A model generated the notes under the pieces. That model was not told the DNA's origin, searched no databases, and saw only the letters and a list, made by a program, of their open reading frames with translations. A stretch of DNA of 64,000 nt from an uncultured Sphingomonadaceae bacterium. GTDB taxonomy: Bacteria > Pseudomonadota > Alphaproteobacteria > Sphingomonadales > Sphingomonadaceae. The stretch covers positions 558,001 to 622,000 of the forward strand of contig CANLUL010000001.1 in the NCBI GenBank assembly GCA_947494305.1, in the 5' to 3' direction. Made by a program: the position numbers and the translations under genes. Numbering within the stretch: position 1 is the stretch's first letter; every line of letters starts with the position of its first letter. Below, piece by piece: positions 59,131-64,000 of this stretch.

Positions 59131-60491
59131 TCCGGAACTTGATCGTTGGCTTTTAGTACTTCACCCGCAAGATAGAGCGATCCCGCAATTAGGATATTTC
59201 CATAAGGATCGCCAGGACGCTGATCCGATTGCCATAAGCTCAGCGCCTGAGCGGCACTGTCAGCGATACCGGTTTGCTGGAATCCTGCTCCCTTGGCCAT
59301 AGCTGTGAGATCACTGGGTTGATGCATTTCATGGCCAATAATCGGGATGGCGTGCATTGATTTGAATTGGGAAGTTTCCCGGGCAAGTATCTCGAGAAAA
59401 CCCTGAGCGTCCTTGTTGGACAACATACCCAAGACTAGATGGGCAGGGTGGTTTTGCTCGTATGAGGATTTGAAAAACTCTGCAATCTGGGCAGCGGCGC
59501 TTAGATTATGTCCCCCGTCCAGCCAGATTTCAGCATCGGGTGCCAAAGCTGTTAAAGGACCGTGATCAAGCTTTTGCATCCGGGCTGGCCATTTCGCCCA
59601 TCCCATGGCCGCTTTTAGCGCCCCTTCAGAAATTTGCACTGAGTCTTGGTGGCGCATCATGGCAATTGCCAGCGCTGCATTGTCCGCCTGATGCGACCCC
59701 GAAAGAGCAGGCAGGGGAAGGTTTAATTTTCCCGTTTCATCGCGGTAATGCAATTGTGATTCATAGATTGTGGCATCCCACTTTCCTCCACGCGGGAGAA
59801 AGATCGCGCCAGTTTTTTCGCAATGCCGTTCGATGACGGTTTTCATATCATCATCATATTTTTGCGTAAGGAGCGGGCATTGCTGTTTGGCGATACCAGC
59901 CTTTTCCCATGCAATCCGAACGGTTGGTTTTTCTGGAGCGCTTTGCTCGGGCGTCAGCAAAAACCCTTCATGGTCAATTCCCAATGCCGCGATGCCGGTG
60001 GCAACGGGATTGGGTATGACATTTGTGGCGTCCAAGCGTCCACCAAGGCCAACCTCCAATATGCATGCATCGGCGGATGTTTCGGCAAAAGCCAGAAATG
60101 CAGTTGCCGTGGTGGCCTCGAAAAAGCTGGGATTGATATCCTCGCTAATATCCAGAACACGTGCCAGCAATTCGGCGAGATACTCGTCTTCAATCAGCTG
60201 GCCAGCGATCCTGATCCGTTCGTTGAATCGCACCAGATGGGGGCTTGTATAGACATGCGCTTTCAGGCCTTCCGCTTCGATAGCAGCGCGCAAAAAGGCG
60301 CAGGTGGAGCCTTTACCATTGGTGCCAGCAACGTGAAAGACGGGTGGCAGCTTGTTTTGTGGATTTTCGAGGCGGCTTAATACCTCACTTATGCGCTCCA
60401 ATCCCAGGACATCGCGTCCGGGCGAGAGCATCGACAATCGATCCAGTTGTTTTTGAACCGCCGGATGGTCCGACTTCGCCCCGTCTGCCAT
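59127..60491 (-). CDS. folC: Bifunctional folylpolyglutamate synthase/dihydrofolate synthase
   Basis: VAGTNGKGSTCAFLRAA, YTSPHLVRFNERIRI, LEVGLGGRLDATNVI. Confidence 0.95.
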   Translation of the reverse strand: MADGAKSDHPAVQKQLDRLSMLSPGRDVLGLERISEVLSRLENPQNKLPPVFHVAGTNGKGSTCAFLRAAIEAEGLKAHVYTSPHLVRFNERIRIAGQLIEDEYLAELLARVLDISEDINPSFFEATTATAFLAFAETSADACILEVGLGGRLDATNVIPNPVATGIAALGIDHEGFLLTPEQSAPEKPTVRIAWEKAGIAKQQCPLLTQKYDDDMKTVIERHCEKTGAIFLPRGGKWDATIYESQLHYRDETGKLNLPLPALSGSHQADNAALAIAMMRHQDSVQISEGALKAAMGWAKWPARMQKLDHGPLTALAPDAEIWLDGGHNLSAAAQIAEFFKSSYEQNHPAHLVLGMLSNKDAQGFLEILARETSQFKSMHAIPIIGHEMHQPSDLTAMAKGAGFQQTGIADSAAQALSLWQSDQRPGDPYGNILIAGSLYLAGEVLKANDQVPD

Positions 60492-60492
60492 T

Positions 60493-60514
60493 AAAAAACC
60501 GCGGTCAGGCCGCG
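60493..60514 (-). terminator. Short terminator-like hairpin overlapping accD stop, U-tract abutting folC start
   Basis: Minus strand CGCGG-cctga-CCGCG-g-TTTTTT; TGA stop is within the loop. Confidence 0.55.
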
Positions 60515-61359
60515 TCTTTCCATGCCATAAGATAACCCATCACCCGAGCCAATTCCGCGCGCAGGTCTTTGCGATGGACAATCATGTCGAGCATACCGTG
60601 CTCCAGATAATATTCCGACGTCTGGAAATCATCGGGCAATTTCTCGCGGATCGTGTTTTCGATTACCCGTCGCCCGGTAAACGCCAGCGTTGCATCTGGT
60701 TCAGCAATTTGCACATCACCGAGCATGGCATATGCCGCCATAACACCGCCAGACGTTGGATCGGTCAAAACAACGATATAAGGAATACCCGCTTCGCGCA
60801 TCATCGAGATTGCAACGGTTGTTTTGGGCATTTGCATCAGGGACAACGTGCCTTCTTGCATACGGGCGCCACCAGAAGCGGTAAAGCAGATCAAGGGGCA
60901 TTGATCTTCAATTGCACGCATCGCCGCATCAACAAAGGCTTGTCCAACGGCAAGTCCCATGGAACCGCCCATGAAACCGAAATCCTGAACACCCACCACG
61001 CATTTGTGGCCTTCAATAGTGCCTGTCACATTCACCCACGCGTCTTGCTCTTCGGTTTTGGCTCGGGCTGCTTTTAACCGGTCAGAATATTTTTTCTGAT
61101 CTTTGAATTTGAGCGGATCTTCCTTCACTTTGGAGAAGGGAATAATCTTCCAGCTATTCTCATCCATGATCTGCTCAAAGCGGATCATTGGTCCGATCCG
61201 GCCATGATGCTCACATTTCGGGCAGACATGCATATTGTCCTCAAACTCCTTGAGGAAGACCATCGACTCGCATTTTTTGCATTTGTGCCAGAGGTTATCG
61301 GGCGTCTCGCGCTTGGTGATCGAAGCGATCTTGTTGCGGACGTTGCTGAGCCAAGACAT
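60505..61359 (-). CDS. accD: Acetyl-CoA carboxylase carboxyltransferase subunit beta
   Basis: Zinc ribbon CKKCESMVFLKEFEDNMHVCPKCEHHGR, GGARMQEG. Confidence 0.96.
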   Translation of the reverse strand: MSWLSNVRNKIASITKRETPDNLWHKCKKCESMVFLKEFEDNMHVCPKCEHHGRIGPMIRFEQIMDENSWKIIPFSKVKEDPLKFKDQKKYSDRLKAARAKTEEQDAWVNVTGTIEGHKCVVGVQDFGFMGGSMGLAVGQAFVDAAMRAIEDQCPLICFTASGGARMQEGTLSLMQMPKTTVAISMMREAGIPYIVVLTDPTSGGVMAAYAMLGDVQIAEPDATLAFTGRRVIENTIREKLPDDFQTSEYYLEHGMLDMIVHRKDLRAELARVMGYLMAWKDAA

Positions 61360-61379
61360 GTTTTAGTTCCCCAAAATTT

Positions 61380-62168
61380 CTAGCGTGCTGACCTGATAGC
61401 ATCGGAAAGCGATTTGACATAGTCCCGAACATGCGGCCCGGCGTCTTTGCCATATTTGCCGATAATCTCGACAATGGCAGATCCTACGACGACGCCATCA
61501 GCAACACGAGAGATATCGGCTGCCTGTTCGGGGGTGCGCACACCAAATCCCACGGCGACCGGCAGGTCGGTTCCCGCTTTTAGACGCGCTACTGCTTCTT
61601 CAATACTGGCCTGTGCGGCCTGTTGCAGGCCGGTGATGCCAGCGACCGAGACATAATAGAGAAATCCGGATGCGTTGTTCAGGATGGACGGCAGGCGCTT
61701 TGCATCGGTGGTTGGCGTCGCGAGACGGATTACTGCGACTTCTTTTGCGCGCAGAGCATCGCCGAGGCTGTCATCCTCCTCAACCGGAATATCGACACAG
61801 ATCACACCGTCCACGCCCGCCGCGACACAGGCATCCGCAAACCACTCCGGGCCTCTTATGGTCATCGGATTGGCATAGCCCATCAACACTAGCGGTGTGT
61901 TGGGATGGCGCTCGCGAAATTCTGTCGCGATGGTCAGGATATCGGCGGTCTTGGTACCGGCGTTCAGGCTGCGGATATTGGCTTCCTGGATCGATGGACC
62001 GTCCGCCATAGGGTCGGTGAACGGCATGCCCAGTTCGATGATATCCGCGCCGCCTTCGACAAGCGCGTCTAGGATGGTTCCGGTGTCCGCAGGTGTTGGG
62101 TCGCCACCGGTGACGAATGCGACAAGGGCTGCACGGTCGGCGGGGAAGGATTGGGAGAGACGGGTCAT
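61380..62168 (-). CDS. trpA: Tryptophan synthase alpha subunit
   Basis: [29 protein letters not shown]. Confidence 0.96.
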   Translation of the reverse strand: MTRLSQSFPADRAALVAFVTGGDPTPADTGTILDALVEGGADIIELGMPFTDPMADGPSIQEANIRSLNAGTKTADILTIATEFRERHPNTPLVLMGYANPMTIRGPEWFADACVAAGVDGVICVDIPVEEDDSLGDALRAKEVAVIRLATPTTDAKRLPSILNNASGFLYYVSVAGITGLQQAAQASIEEAVARLKAGTDLPVAVGFGVRTPEQAADISRVADGVVVGSAIVEIIGKYGKDAGPHVRDYVKSLSDAIRSAR

Positions 62169-63406
62169 ATCTCCGTCCCCAAAGCCTCAGCAACGGTGAA
62201 AATATCCTTGTCACCGCGCCCGCACAGGTTAGCGAGAATAATCTGTTCCCGATCCATCTTCACGGCTTCCCGTGTCACCGCTGCAATCGCATGGCTAGGT
62301 TCCAGTGCCGGAATAATCCCTTCGGTGCGGCAGAGCAGCTGGAATGCGTCCAGCGCTTCAATATCGGTTACACTGTCATAATCCACACGGCCGGACTCTT
62401 TTAGCCAGCTATGCTCTGGCCCGATGCCGGGATAGTCGAGACCCGCGCTGATCGAATGGGCTTCATCAATCTGGCCATCTTCATCCTGCAAGAGATAGGT
62501 CTTGTTGCCGTGGAGAATGCCAGGGCCGCCGCCGGCAAGGCTAGCTGCATGTTCCTTGTCCAAACCATGCCCCGCGGCCTCGACACCAAGCATTTTTACT
62601 TCGGGATCATCCAGAAATGGATGGAACAAACCAATTGCATTGGACCCGCCACCTATCGCTGCGACCAACAAATCGGGAAGGCGATCAATGCGTTCCAGCA
62701 TCTGCGCGCGAGCTTCCTTGCCAATGACCGACTGAAAATCGCGAACCAGCTCTGGATAGGGATGGGGGCCGGCAGCGGTGCCGATAATGTAGAATGTGTC
62801 ATGCACATGGGCGACCCAGTGGCGCAGCGCCTCGTTCATCGCATCCTTGAGCGTCGCCGATCCGCTGGTCACGGGTACGACCTCTGCACCCAAAAGGCGC
62901 ATGCGGAAAATATTGGGTTTTTGCCGCTCGATATCGGTGGCGCCCATGAAGATGGTGCAGGGGAAGCCGAACCTAGCGCAGACGGTAGCGGTTGCCACAC
63001 CATGCTGGCCCGCACCGGTTTCCGCGATAATCCGCGTCTTGCCCATGCGTTTCGCTAGCAAAATCTGCCCGATGCAATTGTTGATCTTGTGCGCGCCGGT
63101 ATGATTGAGTTCGTCACGCTTGAACCAGATTTGCGCACCTTTGCCTTCAGGCGCATCCTTACGGACTTCCTCGGTCAGACCTTCTGCGTAGTATAGCGGG
63201 GAAGGGCGACCGACATAATTGGCCAGCAAATCATCGAATTCTTCTGCAAATGCGGGATCGGACTGAGCCGCGCGATAATGTTTCTCCAGATCAAGGATCA
63301 GAGGCATCAGCGTTTCGGCTACATAGCGCCCGCCAAATTCCCCGAAATGGCCGCGTTCATCGGGTTGGTTGCGATAGCTGTTGGGACTATTTGTGGTTTT
63401 GGTCAT
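62165..63406 (-). CDS. trpB: Tryptophan synthase beta subunit
   Basis: [42 protein letters not shown]; start [11 protein letters not shown] at 63406. Confidence 0.97.
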   Translation of the reverse strand: MTKTTNSPNSYRNQPDERGHFGEFGGRYVAETLMPLILDLEKHYRAAQSDPAFAEEFDDLLANYVGRPSPLYYAEGLTEEVRKDAPEGKGAQIWFKRDELNHTGAHKINNCIGQILLAKRMGKTRIIAETGAGQHGVATATVCARFGFPCTIFMGATDIERQKPNIFRMRLLGAEVVPVTSGSATLKDAMNEALRHWVAHVHDTFYIIGTAAGPHPYPELVRDFQSVIGKEARAQMLERIDRLPDLLVAAIGGGSNAIGLFHPFLDDPEVKMLGVEAAGHGLDKEHAASLAGGGPGILHGNKTYLLQDEDGQIDEAHSISAGLDYPGIGPEHSWLKESGRVDYDSVTDIEALDAFQLLCRTEGIIPALEPSHAIAAVTREAVKMDREQIILANLCGRGDKDIFTVAEALGTEI

Positions 63407-64000
63407 AATCGCGCACCGCTTGGCAAAAGGCGGCGATTCTGTCCACATCTTTGACTCCGGGAGCGGATTCAACGCCGGATGAGACATCGACCAGTTTCGC
63501 TTTCGTTACTGTCAGCGCCTCTTGCACATTGTCCGGATCAAGGCCGCCTGCGAGACCCCATTCAATCTGGTGATCATGATCCGCTAGCAGGGACCAGTCA
63601 AAACTGGTCCCGGTGCCACCGGGTAAAGCCTTGGCGGGCGCATCAAATAACAATCTGTCCGCTGCCCCGACATAGCGACTGGATTTCGCAAGTGTGGGTT
63701 TATCTTTCACGCCCAGAGCCTTCCAGACTTCAAAACCTGTATTGTCTGCAATCAATTTCAGCCATTCCGGCGTTTCTGACCCATGAAACTGCACAATATC
63801 CGGCTTAACATCGCCAATCGCTTTACCCGTGAGTTTTGGATCGGCATTGACTAGCAGCAGCGCAACCCTGATGCGATTTGCCGCATATTCCCGAAGTTCG
63901 GATGCGCGTTGGAGCGAAACATGGCGCGGGCTTTTCTCGAAATGAACAAGGCCCATATGGGTCGCACCATTTTCGATTGCTGCATCGATAGCTGCTTCTG
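63387..64000 (-). CDS. trpF: Phosphoribosylanthranilate isomerase, N-terminus cut by window edge
   Basis: [31 protein letters not shown]; same frame stays open to 64000 ([15 protein letters not shown]). Confidence 0.93.
   Translation of the reverse strand, partial: EAAIDAAIENGATHMGLVHFEKSPRHVSLQRASELREYAANRIRVALLLVNADPKLTGKAIGDVKPDIVQFHGSETPEWLKLIADNTGFEVWKALGVKDKPTLAKSSRYVGAADRLLFDAPAKALPGGTGTSFDWSLLADHDHQIEWGLAGGLDPDNVQEALTVTKAKLVDVSSGVESAPGVKDVDRIAAFCQAVRDYDQNHK

Noticed and set aside
59770-60380. Plus-strand ORFs of 160 and 185 aa inside folC
   Set aside because: Shadow ORFs of the folC coding strand, no independent support
1-64000. CRISPR array, prophage, integron or insertion sequence
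   Set aside because: No regularly spaced repeats, no transposase, integrase, recombinase or phage structural proteins in the ORF track; region reads as core chromosome

Overview
The window looks like ordinary, gene-dense core chromosome from an alphaproteobacterium, probably Sphingomonadales (lineage inferred from protein flavour and gene order, no search run). I see no rRNA, tRNA, CRISPR array, transposase, integrase or prophage. Recognisable blocks, left to right: cytochrome c maturation ccmF(partial)-ccmG-ccmH-ccmI; kup; a sulfatase; rpiB-glyA-nrdR-trmJ-like; chorismate mutase (-); rpsD with a clear terminator; an M28 peptidase; agmatine deiminase, an FMN-binding glutamate-synthase-like protein, two exported methyltransferase-like paralogs and N-carbamoylputrescine amidase; L,D-transpeptidase; type 5 UDG; DUF3597, DUF937 and an orphan; NfeD/SPFH pair; a second M28 peptidase; guaB; an RsmB-like methyltransferase; TPR and DUF481 proteins; rppH; an HSL-type esterase; 2-oxoacid:ferredoxin oxidoreductase alpha/beta; photolyase-SDR-cfa-serine hydrolase; SDR and purF (-); hisI; a MerR regulator with acyl-CoA dehydrogenase; a small Ca-binding-repeat protein; DLH, cysK and MFS (-); a second L,D-transpeptidase; Asp/Asn hydroxylase-like; DUF4345; a GST-like protein; an orphan; a LuxR solo; a UvrD/PcrA helicase; rsmD; an rRNA pseudouridine synthase; DUF1223; an AmpG-like MFS; folC-accD-trpA-trpB-trpF (-, trpF cut by the window edge). 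I found no clearly new multi-gene system. The best second-look items are the tandem exported SAM-methyltransferase-like pair, an accD/folC terminator whose loop holds the accD stop codon, a putative leaderless MerR gene with a dyad between its -35 and -10, small exported proteins carrying DxDGDGxP motifs, a LuxR solo with an uncharacterised neighbour, and an unannotated 41-aa ORF.
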